DNA of 64,000 nt, taken from NCBI RefSeq assembly GCF_900099735.1, contig NZ_FNDT01000004.1:1-64000 (forward strand). Reading direction: 5' to 3'. The stretch is from Arthrobacter subterraneus (GTDB lineage Bacteria; Actinomycetota; Actinomycetes; Actinomycetales; Micrococcaceae). The translations under genes were made by a program, and so were the position numbers. Below are positions 44,632-54,522 of the stretch, piece after piece (the first letter of the stretch is position 1; the number at the start of each line of letters is the position of its first letter). Below the pieces are notes generated by a model, which was not told the origin of the DNA, did not search any database, and saw only the letters and a list, made by a program, of their open reading frames with translations.

Positions 44632-44636
44632 CCTAT

Positions 44637-45569
44637 CTAGGATAGGGGTCCCTCTTTCTGCGCGGCTCTTACTGCTTTCCCGAGCAGTTCGGGGTCATGC
44701 CAGTGCAGCCAGCGGATCCGGTCGTCCGCCCGGAACCACGTCAGCTGCCTCCGTGCGAAGCGCCGGGTGGCGGCGATGGTGTCCTCGGCTGCCTCGGCCG
44801 GTGACCATTCGCCGTCGAGCACGCGCAGGAACTGGCTGTAGCCCAAGGCACGGGCAGCGGTGCGGCCCTCCCGCAACCCCTGCCCGTCAAGGACGCGGAC
44901 CTCGTCCTGCAGTCCACGCCCGATCATGGCGTGCACGCGTTCGGCCAGTCTGTCCCGAAGGATGTCGCGATCCACGCCCAGCCCGATCTGCACCGCAGGC
45001 TGGTGGTACACCCGCCGGGGCATGAAGGAACTGAAGGGCCGGCCGGTGATTTCATACACTTCAAGGGCCCGAATGACCCTACGTTCATCCCCCAGCCGCC
45101 CGGCGGATACGGGATCGACGGCGGCCAGCCGCTCACGCAGGGCGGCAATTCCGTGTGCAGCGTTCTCGTCTTCGAGCCGTGCGCGGACGGCGGTATCGGT
45201 GGGCGGGAACTCAAGCTCATCCAGCGCCGCCCGAAGGTACAGGCCCGATCCACCCACCAGGATGGGCACCCTGCCCCGCGCGCGGATTTCCGCCATCGCT
45301 TCCCGGCTCCGCTGCTGGTAGGCGGCGACACTGGCCTCCTCGCGGACGTCCAGGATGTCCAGAAGGTGGTGCGGCACACCGCAGCGTTCCTCGAGGGACA
45401 GCTTGGCCGTGCCGATATCCATGCCCCGGTAGAACTGCATGGCGTCGGCGTTGATCACCTCGCCGCCGAGGGCGTCGGCCAGTGCGATGCCCAGCTCCGA
45501 CTTCCCAGAACCTGTGGGCCCGACGACGGCGATCACCGGGAGCGATGCGGGCTGATCCGTTGGAGGCAC
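44637..45569 (-). CDS. miaA: tRNA dimethylallyltransferase
   Basis: Adds a dimethylallyl group to A37 of tRNAs reading UNN codons. The 310-residue protein starts [11 protein letters not shown], with P-loop [13 protein letters not shown] near residue 15 and conserved GGSGLYLRA and [10 protein letters not shown]. The start is the GTG one base after the miaB stop; 28 upstream in-frame codons lie inside miaB. Works on the same base as MiaB, which adds the methylthio group, so the pair forms a pathway. Confidence 0.95.
   Translation of the reverse strand: MPPTDQPASLPVIAVVGPTGSGKSELGIALADALGGEVINADAMQFYRGMDIGTAKLSLEERCGVPHHLLDILDVREEASVAAYQQRSREAMAEIRARGRVPILVGGSGLYLRAALDELEFPPTDTAVRARLEDENAAHGIAALRERLAAVDPVSAGRLGDERRVIRALEVYEITGRPFSSFMPRRVYHQPAVQIGLGVDRDILRDRLAERVHAMIGRGLQDEVRVLDGQGLREGRTAARALGYSQFLRVLDGEWSPAEAAEDTIAATRRFARRQLTWFRADDRIRWLHWHDPELLGKAVRAAQKEGPLS
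44639..44644 (-). promoter_or_regulatory. -10 box TATCCT before dapF (leaderless)
   Basis: TATCCT overlaps the miaA stop and ends 7 nt before the dapF GTG. It lies within the inverted repeat CTATC-TAG-GATAG at 44633-44645. Confidence 0.45.
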
Positions 45570-45570
45570 C

Positions 45571-47106
45571 CTAGTCGCGGCGTACCGGGAGCGCTGGCAT
45601 CCCGAGGGAGACGCCCTTGCCGGGGGCGCCGGCGCCAGGTACCGGTGCGCCACAGGATTCTGCCTGCGACCGGTCCCAGGCGTCGCCTGCGCGGGACCGC
45701 CGGAGGTGATACTCCCCCGCCGGTGGATCTGCGACCAGGTGGAAGGCCGCCGCCTCAGTGATGGTCACCGTGACCAGGTCTCCGGGCCGCGGTGCCTCGG
45801 CCCCTTCGGGGACCGAGAAGTGGACGAGCCTCTGATCCCGTGATCGTCCGCTCAGGCGGTGGGTTTCGTGGGCCTTGCGGCCCTGCTGCGCGGTGACGAG
45901 CACCTCCACCCGACGGCCTACCTGCGCGGCGTTTTCCTCTGCCGCGATGCGGTCCTGCAGGGCGGTGAGGCGCTCATACCGCTCCTGGACCACCGCCTTC
46001 GGAAGCTGGTCGGGAAGTTCCGCGGCAGGAGTCCCGGGCCGCTTGGAGTACTGGAAGGTGAAAGCGGTGGCGAACCGGGCCTGCTCAACAACGCGCAGCG
46101 TTTCCAGGAAATCCTCTTCGGTCTCCCCAGGGAAACCGACGATGATGTCCGTCGAGATGGATGCATGCGGCATCCGTGCGCGAACCCGGTCCAGGATGCC
46201 GAGGAACTTCTCCGACCGGTAGGAGCGGCGCATCGCCTTCAGGATGCGGTCGGATCCGGATTGCAGCGGCATGTGGAGCTGCGGGGCCACGTTCGGGGTC
46301 TCTGCCATGGCATCGATCACGTCATCGGTGAATGCCGCCGGGTGGGGACTGGTGAAGCGTACGCGCTCCAGTCCCTCGATAGTCCCGCATGATCGCAGGA
46401 GCTTCGCGAATGCGCCCCTATCGCCGAATTCCACGCCGTACGAGTTGACGTTCTGGCCGAGGAGCGTGACCTCGATGGCTCCGTCAGCCACGAGCGCTTC
46501 GATCTCGGCGAGGATGTCCCCGGGCCGCCGGTCCTTTTCCTTCCCGCGCAGGGAAGGCACGATGCAGAAGGTGCAGGTGTTGTTGCAGCCCACCGAGATA
46601 GAGACCCAGCCCGAGTACACCGCATCGCGCTTGGTGGGCAGGGTGGAGGGAAAGACGTCCAACGATTCGAGGATTTCGAGCTGCGCCTCATCGTTGTGGC
46701 GGGCGCGCTCCAGCAGGGCCGGTAGTGCCCCGATGTTGTGGGTCCCGAAGACGGCGTCCACCCACGGCGCCTTGCGGAGGATGGTTTCCCGGTCTTTCTG
46801 GGCGAGGCAGCCACCGACGGCGATCTGCATTCCCGGCCGTGACTGCTTCACCGGCGCAAGCTGCCCCAGATTCCCGTACAGCTTGTTGTCCGCGTTCTCG
46901 CGGACGGCACAGGTATTAAAGACAACGACGTCGGCCTGCCCGCCCACCGCAGTCACATATCCGGCGTCCTCCAGGAGCCCTGAGATGCGTTCGGAGTCGT
47001 GGACGTTCATCTGGCACCCGAAGGTGCGCACCTCATAGGTGCGTGGAACGGAGCCGTGCTCTGACGGCGCCGGTGAAGGGGTAGGTGATACAACTGTGGA
47101 ACTCAC
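45571..47106 (-). CDS. miaB: tRNA-2-methylthio-N6-dimethylallyladenosine synthase
   Basis: Radical SAM methylthiotransferase of 511 residues. The N-terminal UPF0004 domain holds cysteines in FGCQMN, NTCAVR and GGCLAQ; the radical SAM motif is [12 protein letters not shown] near residue 173; a TRAM domain (about 385-455) follows. The C-terminal 45 residues are a Gly/Ala/Pro-rich extension. GTG 47106 lies 6 nt after TACCCT, suggesting a leaderless message. Confidence 0.96.
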   Translation of the reverse strand: MSSTVVSPTPSPAPSEHGSVPRTYEVRTFGCQMNVHDSERISGLLEDAGYVTAVGGQADVVVFNTCAVRENADNKLYGNLGQLAPVKQSRPGMQIAVGGCLAQKDRETILRKAPWVDAVFGTHNIGALPALLERARHNDEAQLEILESLDVFPSTLPTKRDAVYSGWVSISVGCNNTCTFCIVPSLRGKEKDRRPGDILAEIEALVADGAIEVTLLGQNVNSYGVEFGDRGAFAKLLRSCGTIEGLERVRFTSPHPAAFTDDVIDAMAETPNVAPQLHMPLQSGSDRILKAMRRSYRSEKFLGILDRVRARMPHASISTDIIVGFPGETEEDFLETLRVVEQARFATAFTFQYSKRPGTPAAELPDQLPKAVVQERYERLTALQDRIAAEENAAQVGRRVEVLVTAQQGRKAHETHRLSGRSRDQRLVHFSVPEGAEAPRPGDLVTVTITEAAAFHLVADPPAGEYHLRRSRAGDAWDRSQAESCGAPVPGAGAPGKGVSLGMPALPVRRD

Positions 47107-47112
47107 CCATTA

Positions 47113-47141
47113 AGGGTACGGCCCAGCGTGCCCAGCCCCAA
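47113..47141 (-). promoter_or_regulatory. miaB promoter, leaderless type
   Basis: Minus strand TTGGGG (47136-47141), 17-bp spacer, TACCCT (47113-47118), then 6 nt to the miaB GTG. Both spacings are ideal for a sigma-A leaderless promoter. Confidence 0.6.
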
Positions 47142-47186
47142 TCCGGGCGGCAGCACCGGTAGCGTGCACCGCGTGTACCACCCGGG

Positions 47187-47257
47187 CCCGTCCACTAGTC
47201 CAGCCCGTCCAGCTAGTCCAGCCCGTCCAGCTCTTCCAGCCCGTCCAGCTCCTCCCG
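47187..47257. repeat. 18-bp tandem repeats spanning the recX stop
   Basis: Four consecutive units of about 18 bp with consensus CCCGTCCAGCTAGTCCAG at 47187-47203, 47204-47221, 47222-47239 and 47240-47257 (last partial). They encode the RecX tail LEELDGLEELDGLD; two units contain TAG on the minus strand and the first such TAG ends the gene. Confidence 0.9.
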
Positions 47258-47899
47258 GACGATGGAGAAGGCAAGGGACGGCGAATAGCCCTTGCGGGCA
47301 AGCATGGCCACGAGCCGGCGTGTCTGCTTCTCGCGGGCTGCCCGGTCCGCCGGGTCGGCAAGCGGTCTCAACTTCCGCCGCACCAGATCGACGGCGGCGG
47401 AATGCTCGTCCTCGTCGGACCGCTGCGCCAGCGCGTCCTCGGCCAGCTCGCCGGTGATGCCTTTGTCCGCCAGCTCGCGCTTGATGGCCGATCGGGCCAG
47501 GGATCGGGTGGCGGCACGGCTGCGCACCCACATGCGGGCGAACTCCGCGTCATCAATCAGCTGGACCTCTTCGTAGCGGTCCAGGATTTCTTCCGCTACC
47601 TGATCGGAAATTCCGCGCTCACGCAGTTTCGTGAGGAGCTGGTGACGGCTGCGCGGAGCCATCGAGAGCTGACGCAGCACGATGGACCGCGCCGCTTCAT
47701 GCGGGTCCGGCTCCGCTACCGGATCAACGTCGGAGCCCTTCCCTGAACCCCCGCGGTCCTCTCCGGCTGGGCGCTTCCTGCTTGAACTCTTCCTGCCTGA
47801 GCTCTTCCTGCTTGAACCCATGCTGCCTGAACCTGTGCTGGCTGAACGCCGGGCGCCCCGCTCTGTTGCGGCGCCCGGCATCCCGGGGAAGTCATTCAT
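47213..47899 (-). CDS. recX: RecX regulatory protein
   Basis: Inhibits RecA filament extension. The 228-residue protein has a 65-residue Ser/Arg/Lys/Gly-rich N-terminal extension, then the three-helix RecX repeats (SRHQLLTKLRERGISDQVAEEILDRY split over about 82-108, and ARKGYSPSLAFSIV near 207). It ends in a duplicated ELDGL tail made by 18-bp repeats. It starts 6 nt after recA and is expected to share its SOS-induced transcript. Confidence 0.92.
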   Translation of the reverse strand: MNDFPGMPGAATERGARRSASTGSGSMGSSRKSSGRKSSSRKRPAGEDRGGSGKGSDVDPVAEPDPHEAARSIVLRQLSMAPRSRHQLLTKLRERGISDQVAEEILDRYEEVQLIDDAEFARMWVRSRAATRSLARSAIKRELADKGITGELAEDALAQRSDEDEHSAAVDLVRRKLRPLADPADRAAREKQTRRLVAMLARKGYSPSLAFSIVREELDGLEELDGLD

Positions 47900-47905
47900 G
47901 CGGCC

Positions 47906-48970
47906 TTAGCGGCCCTCGCCGCCGACTGCCTTCAGTTTGGGACCACCCGGCTCCGGGGCGGCCGGCTCAACCGCGCCGCCGACGCCGAGCTTTTGCCGGA
48001 TCTTTTGCTCCAGCTCATCTGCCAGGTCCGGATTGTCGATCAGGAACTTCCGCGCGTTCTCCTTGCCCTGACCCAGTTGGTCTCCGTCATAGGTGAACCA
48101 GGCGCCGGATTTCTTCACGAGACCGTTTTCCACGCCGACATCGATCAACCCGCCCTCGCGGGAGATTCCGAAGCCATAGAGGATGTCGAATTCCGCCTGC
48201 TTGAAGGGCGGGGCCATCTTGTTCTTGACGATTTTGGCCCGTGTCCGGTTACCCACCGGGTTGGTGCCTTCCTTGAGCGTTTCAATGCGACGCACATCGA
48301 TGCGCACGGAAGCGTAGAACTTCAGTGCCTTACCGCCCGTGGTGGTTTCCGGGCTGCCGAAGAACACGCCGATCTTCTCGCGGAGCTGGTTGATGAAGAT
48401 GGCGGTTGTCTTGGTCTGGCTCAGGCGTCCGGTGATCTTTCGCAGGGCCTGGCTCATCAGCCGCGCCTGCAGACCGACGTGGCTGTCGCCCATTTCGCCC
48501 TCGATCTCGGCGCGCGGAACCAGCGCCGCCACGGAGTCGATCACCACGATGTCGATGGAACCGGAGCCCACCAGCATGTCCATGATCTCCAGGGCCTGCT
48601 CGCCCGTGTCCGGCTGCGAGACCAGCAGTGCGTCGGTATCCACCCCGAGCTTCTTGGCGTATTCCGGATCCAGCGCATGCTCAGCGTCGATGAACGCAGC
48701 GATGCCGCCGTTGCGCTGGGCGTTGGCGACCGCGTGCAGAGCCACCGTTGTTTTACCCGACGATTCCGGGCCATAGATTTCCACGACCCTGCCGCGCGGC
48801 AGTCCGCCGATCCCAAGGGCGGCGTCGAGCGCGATGGAACTGGTGGAAATGGTTTCGATGGGGGCGCGGACCTCATCACCCAGACGCATGACGGAGCCCT
48901 TGCCGTACTGCTTGTCTATCTGGGCCAGGGCGGCCTCGAGAGCCTTTTCGCGATCGGCTGGTACGGCCAT
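47906..48970 (-). CDS. recA: Recombinase RecA
   Basis: DNA strand-exchange ATPase and LexA co-protease. The 354-residue protein has Walker [10 protein letters not shown] near residue 67, Walker [10 protein letters not shown], and the signature [11 protein letters not shown] near 215; no intein interrupts it, unlike M. tuberculosis RecA. The start has GAGGTGA upstream. A LexA box lies about 180 nt upstream, so it should be induced by DNA damage. Confidence 0.98.
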   Translation of the reverse strand: MAVPADREKALEAALAQIDKQYGKGSVMRLGDEVRAPIETISTSSIALDAALGIGGLPRGRVVEIYGPESSGKTTVALHAVANAQRNGGIAAFIDAEHALDPEYAKKLGVDTDALLVSQPDTGEQALEIMDMLVGSGSIDIVVIDSVAALVPRAEIEGEMGDSHVGLQARLMSQALRKITGRLSQTKTTAIFINQLREKIGVFFGSPETTTGGKALKFYASVRIDVRRIETLKEGTNPVGNRTRAKIVKNKMAPPFKQAEFDILYGFGISREGGLIDVGVENGLVKKSGAWFTYDGDQLGQGKENARKFLIDNPDLADELEQKIRQKLGVGGAVEPAAPEPGGPKLKAVGGEGR

Positions 48971-49132
48971 AATTCACCTCGGTTTACTCATGGCCACTTA
49001 AGGCCCGTTGACTGTTCTTCCCGACCGTAACGTTCCCCTCCGACACTTTGCCCGGCAGGACGAACCATGTGGATATTGCGCCGGGTTTCGGGGAGCTGTG
49101 GAGGACGTGTGGAGAGAAGGATTTCTGGCTCC

Positions 49133-49162
49133 AGCATAACCCCGGTCCGAACACATATTCGA
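49133..49162 (-). promoter_or_regulatory. recA promoter region with SOS box
   Basis: On the minus strand TCGAATATGTGTTCGG (49147-49162) matches TCGAAC-N4-GTTCGA at 10 of 12 defined positions; TATGCT (49133-49138) just downstream is the likely -10. The leader to the recA ATG is about 160 nt. Confidence 0.75.
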
Positions 49163-49189
49163 TTGATTCCGTGGCGTGTTTCGCTTCGG

Positions 49190-49408
49190 TCACCGTGGTT
49201 TTACATCGCGCCCGAGGCGCCGGTATTCCGGTACGTCCTGCATGGTGCAGACCGCTTGCCAGACTGCCCTGGGATCGATTCCTGCCCGTAGCGCCTCCAT
49301 GGGTGTCCGGTCGCCCAGACCTGACAGATGCAGGGTATCCGCCAGTGTGCGCGAGTAGGCGGGACCGAATTCATCGTCCATCAATCGCCAGAAGTCACTT
49401 GTGCGCAA
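49190..49408 (-). CDS. DUF3046 protein
   Basis: A 72-residue protein with the conserved start MRTSDFWRLMDDEFG, ADTLHLSGLGDRT and VWQAVCTMQDVPE. It matches DUF3046, a small family found directly upstream of recA in actinobacteria (Rv2738c in M. tuberculosis). Function unknown. The start is TTG at 49408, with GGGAGGA upstream; the longer open frame is not conserved. Confidence 0.85.
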   Translation of the reverse strand: MRTSDFWRLMDDEFGPAYSRTLADTLHLSGLGDRTPMEALRAGIDPRAVWQAVCTMQDVPEYRRLGRDVKPR

Positions 49409-49437
49409 TGCTGCGTCCTCCCTCTTGTCGATAACCC

Positions 49438-49443
49438 TAGAAT
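49438..49443 (+). promoter_or_regulatory. -10 box TAGAAT of the MarR gene (leaderless)
   Basis: TAGAAT ends 7 nt before the ATG at 49451 and overlaps an earlier in-frame ATG at 49442, which therefore is unlikely to be the start. Confidence 0.55.
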
Positions 49444-49450
49444 GAATCGC

Positions 49451-49924
49451 ATGACTGTAGACCGCCAGGAACCTGATGCCTCCGTTGATGCTGCCGTCCA
49501 GGCGTTGGAGCAGCAGCTCAGTATGCTGTGGCGGCGTGCACGGTCCAACTCCTACAAGGTTGCGCGGCGCGTCCATCCCGACATGGAGCCTGCAGCCTAC
49601 GGGCTGCTGGTCATCCTACAGCGGGAGGGTTCCATGCGCCTGACCGATCTGGCAGCCAGCATCGGGGTCGGCAAACCCTCTGTCAGCCGGCAGATCGCCA
49701 TGTTGGAACAGCTCGGCCTGGTCCAGAAGACAGCCGATCCGCTGGACGGCCGCGCGCAGGCGATCAGCCTGACCGAGGACGGCCTGAGGCAGCTTTCCAC
49801 TGCGCAGGCCGCCCGCAAGGAAGCATTCCACCAGCTGATGGAAGACTGGAGCCTCTCGGATCTCCGGACGCTCGGGAACCTGATTTCCCAGCTGAACCAG
49901 ACCTACACCAAGGACAACTGGTAG
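49451..49924 (+). CDS. MarR-family transcriptional regulator
   Basis: A 157-residue winged helix-turn-helix regulator. The DNA-binding core is MRLTDLAASIGVGKPSVSRQ followed by LVQKTADPLDGRAQ (the wing, with the conserved DxR), flanked by dimerisation helices. Ligand and targets are unknown. It stands alone between the divergent DUF3046 gene and a terminator, so it probably acts on distant genes or itself. Confidence 0.88.
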   Translation: MTVDRQEPDASVDAAVQALEQQLSMLWRRARSNSYKVARRVHPDMEPAAYGLLVILQREGSMRLTDLAASIGVGKPSVSRQIAMLEQLGLVQKTADPLDGRAQAISLTEDGLRQLSTAQAARKEAFHQLMEDWSLSDLRTLGNLISQLNQTYTKDNW

Positions 49925-49931
49925 GACACAC

Positions 49932-49965
49932 AAGAGGAGGCCCGCCGGATGGCGAACCTCCTCTT
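49932..49965. terminator. Hairpin terminator between MarR and clgR
   Basis: AAGAGGAGG (49932-49940) pairs perfectly with CCTCCTCTT (49957-49965), with a 16-nt loop that can form a further GCC/GGC pair. A short T run follows on the plus strand. It lies between convergent genes and could stop both. Confidence 0.7.
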
Positions 49966-49991
49966 TACGCACACCGGGGTGCGGTGGAACA

Positions 49992-50339
49992 TCAGTTCTT
50001 GGTAGCTGCGAGTCCCCTGCTGAAACCGCCGGTGAAATCCTCCGGCAGTTCGCCGCCGAACTGCTGGGCGAATTCCTGCGGGACGGTGTCGGGAACAGCG
50101 ACTCCCTCTGCTTCTGCAAGGCGGTCACTGACCTCCCGCAGCATCAGGGACAACGGCACATCCAGTGCGGAGCAGATTGAGGACAGCAGTTCCGAAGACG
50201 CTTCCTTCTGCCCCCGCTCCACCTCGCTGAGGTAGCCGAGGGAGACCCGGGCGCTGTGCGACACTTCCCTGAGTGTACGGCCCTGGCGCTGGCGGACGTC
50301 CCGCAGGACGTCTCCGATCTCGTGGCGTAAAACGACCAT
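49992..50339 (-). CDS. clgR: ClgR-type helix-turn-helix regulator
   Basis: A 115-residue XRE-family activator. The core [17 protein letters not shown] and [20 protein letters not shown] (about 4-55) is nearly identical in pattern to ClgR, which activates clp protease and recX/stress genes in actinobacteria. ATG 50339 has GAAGGAG upstream. Typically ClgR is itself a Clp substrate; the C-terminal LAATKN would be compatible with that but is not proof. Confidence 0.9.
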   Translation of the reverse strand: MVVLRHEIGDVLRDVRQRQGRTLREVSHSARVSLGYLSEVERGQKEASSELLSSICSALDVPLSLMLREVSDRLAEAEGVAVPDTVPQEFAQQFGGELPEDFTGGFSRGLAATKN

Positions 50340-50524
50340 CTTGCGCTCCTTCGGCTTACGTTGCGGATCTTCTGCCAACCCCACATCCCGCCAACGGATA
50401 ACACCGTTCACGGACACGGGTTGCTTTACCATGTGGATCGCCTAACTCCCTTGTGCTGGCCTGAGCAGCTGTCTGTTTTTAAGCCTAGCCCGTCTTGCGT
50501 CGACGTGCTGGACACTATTGATAA

Positions 50525-51043
50525 CTATTGCGGATCTCTGTTTGTTCCCACCGGCCGGCGCTGGAGCACTTCCGTGAGGAGCTTCACTGCCGCATCGCAG
50601 GAGGCTTCCCGGATCTGTGCGCGGGTTCCCGCGAACCGGTATTCCCGAACGAGGCAGTCATCAGTTCCGGAAACAGCAACGACGACGGTGCCCACATCCT
50701 TCCCCTCGTGCGGTTCCGGACCTGCCACGCCGGTGGTCGCTATACCGATGTCGGCATTGCAGGACTTCCTCGCACCGCGCGCCATCTGCTCGGCTACCTG
50801 CACATCGACGGCACCGACACTGCGCAGCAGTTCAGGATCCACACCGAGAAGCGACACCTTCAGATCCCGGTGGTAGGAAACCACGCCTCCGCGCAGCACG
50901 GCTGAGGCACCCGGAACGTCAGCGAGCGACGCCGCAACCAATCCTGCCGTCAGGGACTCACCCGTGGCCACGGTAAGGCGGCGTTCGCTTGCCAGAGCCA
51001 CGGCGTGTTGGAGTGCGGCGGCGCGGATCTCGGCCGGCGTCAC
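50525..51043 (-). CDS. pncC: CinA C-terminal-domain protein (nicotinamide-nucleotide amidase)
   Basis: A 172-residue stand-alone CinA C-domain. TVATGESLTAGLVAASLADVPG split around residue 24-45 holds the serine of the active site; GIATTGVAGPEP and GTVVVAV are also conserved. Enzymes of this type deamidate NMN to nicotinate mononucleotide. The MoCF domain of longer CinA proteins is absent. GTG start, 22 nt after pgsA. Confidence 0.88.
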   Translation of the reverse strand: MTPAEIRAAALQHAVALASERRLTVATGESLTAGLVAASLADVPGASAVLRGGVVSYHRDLKVSLLGVDPELLRSVGAVDVQVAEQMARGARKSCNADIGIATTGVAGPEPHEGKDVGTVVVAVSGTDDCLVREYRFAGTRAQIREASCDAAVKLLTEVLQRRPVGTNRDPQ

Positions 51044-51065
51044 AGGATGGGAGCCCCGGTACCGG

Positions 51066-51656
51066 TCATCGGGCGGAGTTCCGGGCCGAACGGCGGAGGC
51101 GCACGGCCTGCACCACGTAGTCGATGCCGGTGACGACGGTGATAGCCAGGGCTGCCATCATCACCACAAGTGCGGGCCACTGCGCCCAGGATCCCAGCGC
51201 GGGCACCAGCAGGTAGAGGAAGATCGCGAGGGTCTGGACAACGGTCTTCAGCTTCCCGCCACGGGAGGCCGGCATCACTCCGTAGCGGATGACGGCAAAT
51301 CTCAGCAGCGTGATGCCGAGCTCACGCACCAGGATCACGATGGTGATCCACCACTGCAGTTCACCGAGCGCGGACAGCAGAATCAGAGCCGACCCGATCA
51401 GCAGTTTGTCGGCAATGGGATCGGCGATTTTTCCGAAATTGGTGATCAGTCCGCGGCTGCGGGCAATGTCGCCGTCGAGCTTGTCGGTGTAGATGGCCAC
51501 CGCGAAAGTGACCACCGCAAGCCAGCGGAAAACCCCGCCGTTGCCGGCGTCGGCGAGGAGGAACCAGACGAAGAACGGCACCAGCACAATCCGCACGACC
51601 GTCAGGACGTTCGCTACGTTCAGGACGGGCACCGCTCCGGCATCAGGATTGCTCAC
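51066..51656 (-). CDS. pgsA: CDP-diacylglycerol--glycerol-3-phosphate 3-phosphatidyltransferase
   Basis: Membrane enzyme making phosphatidylglycerol phosphate. The 196-residue protein has the CDP-alcohol phosphotransferase signature DGDIARSRG...GKIADPIADK (about 65-86) and several transmembrane helices. Actinobacteria have several paralogues (PgsA, PIS, Cls-like); the ftsK-pgsA-cinA context favours PgsA. Starts 9 nt after ftsK. Confidence 0.88.
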   Translation of the reverse strand: MSNPDAGAVPVLNVANVLTVVRIVLVPFFVWFLLADAGNGGVFRWLAVVTFAVAIYTDKLDGDIARSRGLITNFGKIADPIADKLLIGSALILLSALGELQWWITIVILVRELGITLLRFAVIRYGVMPASRGGKLKTVVQTLAIFLYLLVPALGSWAQWPALVVMMAALAITVVTGIDYVVQAVRLRRSARNSAR

Positions 51657-51665
51657 GGGTCAAGG

Positions 51666-54515
51666 CTACCTGCCTGTCAATGACCAGGCGTCTTCGGAGC
51701 CGTCGTCGTCGTCCTCATCACCGTAGTCCACCGCCTGCCGGCGGGCATCAAGATCGTCGGCAACCAGATCCGTGACCCCGCCGGGCGGGTAGTCCGACGG
51801 CTCGGGCGCCGGCGCTGCGGCCGGAGCCGCGGGTTCATCGCCGCGCATCGCCGCGAGCACGGGGGCGAGGTCATCGGGCTTCACCAGCACATCCCGAGCC
51901 TTGGAACCCTCCGAGGGGCCAACCACTCCCCGCGATTCCAGCAGGTCCATCAGGCGCCCTGCCTTGGCGAAGCCCACGCGGAGCTTGCGCTGAAGCATCG
52001 AGGTGGAGCCGAACTGAGTGGTGACCACCAGTTCAGTGGCCTGAAGCAGCACCTCGAGATCGTCTCCGATGTCATCGTCGATCTGCTTCTTCGGCGCTTC
52101 CACCGCAACGTCATCCCGGTAGACGGCCTTCAGCTGCTCCTTGACGTGTTCAACCACCCGGTGAATCTCGGATTCCGTCACCCAGGCACCCTGGACGCGC
52201 ATGGGCTTCGAAGCACCCATGGGCAGGAAGAGCGCGTCTCCCTGTCCGATCAGCTTCTCGGCTCCCGGCTGGTCCAGCACCACCCGCGAGTCGGTGACCG
52301 AGGAGGTGGCGAAGGCCATCCGGGAGGGCACGTTGGCCTTGATCAGGCCCGTCACGACGTCCACTGACGGACGCTGTGTGGCCAGCACGAGGTGGATGCC
52401 CGCGGCCCTTGCCAGCTGGGTGATCCGGACGATCGAATCCTCGACATCGCGCGGAGCAACCATCATGAGGTCCGCGAGCTCGTCCACGATGACAAGCAGG
52501 TACGGGTACGGCCGCACCACGCGCTTGGAGTCCGGCGGCGGGACCACCTTGCCGTTGCGCACAGCCTTGTTGAAGTCGTCGATGTGCTTGTAGCCGTAGT
52601 TGGCGAGGTCGTCGTAGCGGGTATCCATTTCACGGACCACCCACTGGAGCGCTTCGGCCGCCTTCTTTGGGCTGGTGATGATCGGCGTGATCAGGTGCGG
52701 CACACCCTCGTAGGCGGTGAGCTCAACGCGCTTCGGATCAACCATGATCATCCGCACCTCATCGGGAGTGGACCGCATGAGGATGGAGGTGATCATCGAG
52801 TTGACGAAGGATGACTTGCCCGCGCCGGTGGCACCGGCCACGAGCAGGTGGGGCATCTTGGCAAGGTTTGCGACAACGAACCCGCCCTCGACGTCCTTGC
52901 CCACGCCCATGACCATGGGGTGGTCGGTCTTGCGTGCGTTGCCGGAGCGCAGTACGTCACCGAGCGACACTGTCTCGCGGTCGGTATTCGGGATCTCAAT
53001 GCCGATCGCGGACTTACCCGGGATCGGTGAAAGGATCCGCACGTCCGAGCTGGCGACGGCGTAGGAGATGTTCTTGGAGAGGGCGGTGACCCGCTCGACC
53101 TTGGTGCCGGAGGCAAGCTCGATCTCGTACCGGGTGACCGTCGGACCCCGCGAGAAGCCGGTCACCTTGGCATCAACGTTGAACTGTTCCAGGGTGTGCG
53201 TGAGCGCCGCGACCACGGCGTCATTCGCCTCGGAACGCTCCTTGGGGGGCGTGCCGGCGGGAAGGTAGTCGGAAGGAGGCAGTGTGTAGGTGACGTCCCC
53301 AGCAAGGGACAGCTGCTCGGTCCGCTGGGGAATCGGCGTCGCAGGAGCCTGCGGCTGGACCGGATTGGAGGGTACGTGGACAGGAGCCCCTTCCGGCGCA
53401 TTTGCCACCGGCAGCACAGCCATGGCTTCCGTGGCGGGTTCGCCCTCTCCGAGCCCCTGGTTTCGCTTGATTTTTTCGGTGGCGAGTTCCTGCTGGGTCG
53501 GCCGGCGGACGCCGGGCGGGACGGTCGGGGACGGGGGCGCCGGATCGCCGTCGTCGTCGAGAACGGCGCGTTCAAACGCCTCATCACCGACATAGCCGTC
53601 CAGGTCTTCATCCTGGCGGGGCTTCTTCTTCCCTCCGAACAGGCGCGACTTCTTCTTCGGCCTGGCAGATGCGCGCGCACGGTCGGAGAGATAGCTCTGA
53701 TCGTGCTCGTCCTCGTCCGTGGCGTCGCCGTTAGGGTCCTGGCCCATCAGGTGCTCATAGAACTTGCGCAGCCGGGACGGAATGTGGCGGAACGGGGTGG
53801 CGGTGACAATGAGGATGCTGACAAAGATCAGGAAGGCCAGCACGACGCCGACCGGCCACGCGGAGAGGACGGCTGCAGCCGGGCCCGCAATCAGGTACCC
53901 CACTACGCCGCCTGCCTGCCACAGCGCGTCGAGACCCGCCGAGAGCTCAGGCTGCCCGCCCACCAGGTGGGCGATGCCGGAACCGGCGAAGGTCAGGACG
54001 GTCAGGCCGATCCCGATCCGGTTGTTGGCACGTGGATCCTCCGGGTAGCGGAACAGGCGGACTGCCCCGATCAGAAGGATGAAGGGCAGCAGGAGCGCCA
54101 TCCAGCCCACCGATCCCCCGGCGACTGCATGGACGCCGTCAGCCACGGGGCCGGTCAGCGCCCACCACTCGACGGTGGCTACGGCCGCCGCGCACAGGAA
54201 AAGGAAAAACCCTGTGCCGTCCCTGCGGAGACTCTTTTCCGGCTGGACGTCATGCCCGAACTTGCGGACGGCCCCGGCCACCAGGTGGGCGATCCCCATC
54301 CAGAAGCCGCGGATGGCGCGCAGCGGCAGGGGAAGTTTGTCTTCCACAGCGGGCAGTTGCTCGGTCTTGCTCGCGCCGCGCGCGGTTGAACCGCGCCCGG
54401 CGGTGGTGGTGCTGCGGGTGCGCGACTGTCCGGAACTCCGCGGCTGGGAGGCGCGCGCTTGCGAGGTTCGCGGCTGTTGACCCCGCGAAGAGGGAGGGGT
54501 GGTACGAGTCGCCAT
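51666..54515 (-). CDS. ftsK: DNA translocase FtsK
   Basis: Septum-located DNA pump that clears chromosomes and activates XerCD. The 949-residue protein has a disordered basic lead, four N-terminal transmembrane helices (about 85-245), a charged/Pro-rich linker (about 265-420), the RecA-like motor with VAGATGAGKSSFVNSM near residue 570 and the C-terminal gamma winged helix (about 820-885) that reads KOPS. TAGCGT lies 7 nt before the ATG. Confidence 0.96.
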   Translation of the reverse strand: MATRTTPPSSRGQQPRTSQARASQPRSSGQSRTRSTTTAGRGSTARGASKTEQLPAVEDKLPLPLRAIRGFWMGIAHLVAGAVRKFGHDVQPEKSLRRDGTGFFLFLCAAAVATVEWWALTGPVADGVHAVAGGSVGWMALLLPFILLIGAVRLFRYPEDPRANNRIGIGLTVLTFAGSGIAHLVGGQPELSAGLDALWQAGGVVGYLIAGPAAAVLSAWPVGVVLAFLIFVSILIVTATPFRHIPSRLRKFYEHLMGQDPNGDATDEDEHDQSYLSDRARASARPKKKSRLFGGKKKPRQDEDLDGYVGDEAFERAVLDDDGDPAPPSPTVPPGVRRPTQQELATEKIKRNQGLGEGEPATEAMAVLPVANAPEGAPVHVPSNPVQPQAPATPIPQRTEQLSLAGDVTYTLPPSDYLPAGTPPKERSEANDAVVAALTHTLEQFNVDAKVTGFSRGPTVTRYEIELASGTKVERVTALSKNISYAVASSDVRILSPIPGKSAIGIEIPNTDRETVSLGDVLRSGNARKTDHPMVMGVGKDVEGGFVVANLAKMPHLLVAGATGAGKSSFVNSMITSILMRSTPDEVRMIMVDPKRVELTAYEGVPHLITPIITSPKKAAEALQWVVREMDTRYDDLANYGYKHIDDFNKAVRNGKVVPPPDSKRVVRPYPYLLVIVDELADLMMVAPRDVEDSIVRITQLARAAGIHLVLATQRPSVDVVTGLIKANVPSRMAFATSSVTDSRVVLDQPGAEKLIGQGDALFLPMGASKPMRVQGAWVTESEIHRVVEHVKEQLKAVYRDDVAVEAPKKQIDDDIGDDLEVLLQATELVVTTQFGSTSMLQRKLRVGFAKAGRLMDLLESRGVVGPSEGSKARDVLVKPDDLAPVLAAMRGDEPAAPAAAPAPEPSDYPPGGVTDLVADDLDARRQAVDYGDEDDDDGSEDAWSLTGR

Positions 54516-54522
54516 GCCTGCT

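Noticed and set aside
50340-50524. ClgR self-binding site upstream of clgR
   Set aside because: No sequence close enough to the published GTTCGC-N5-GCG type motif to report.
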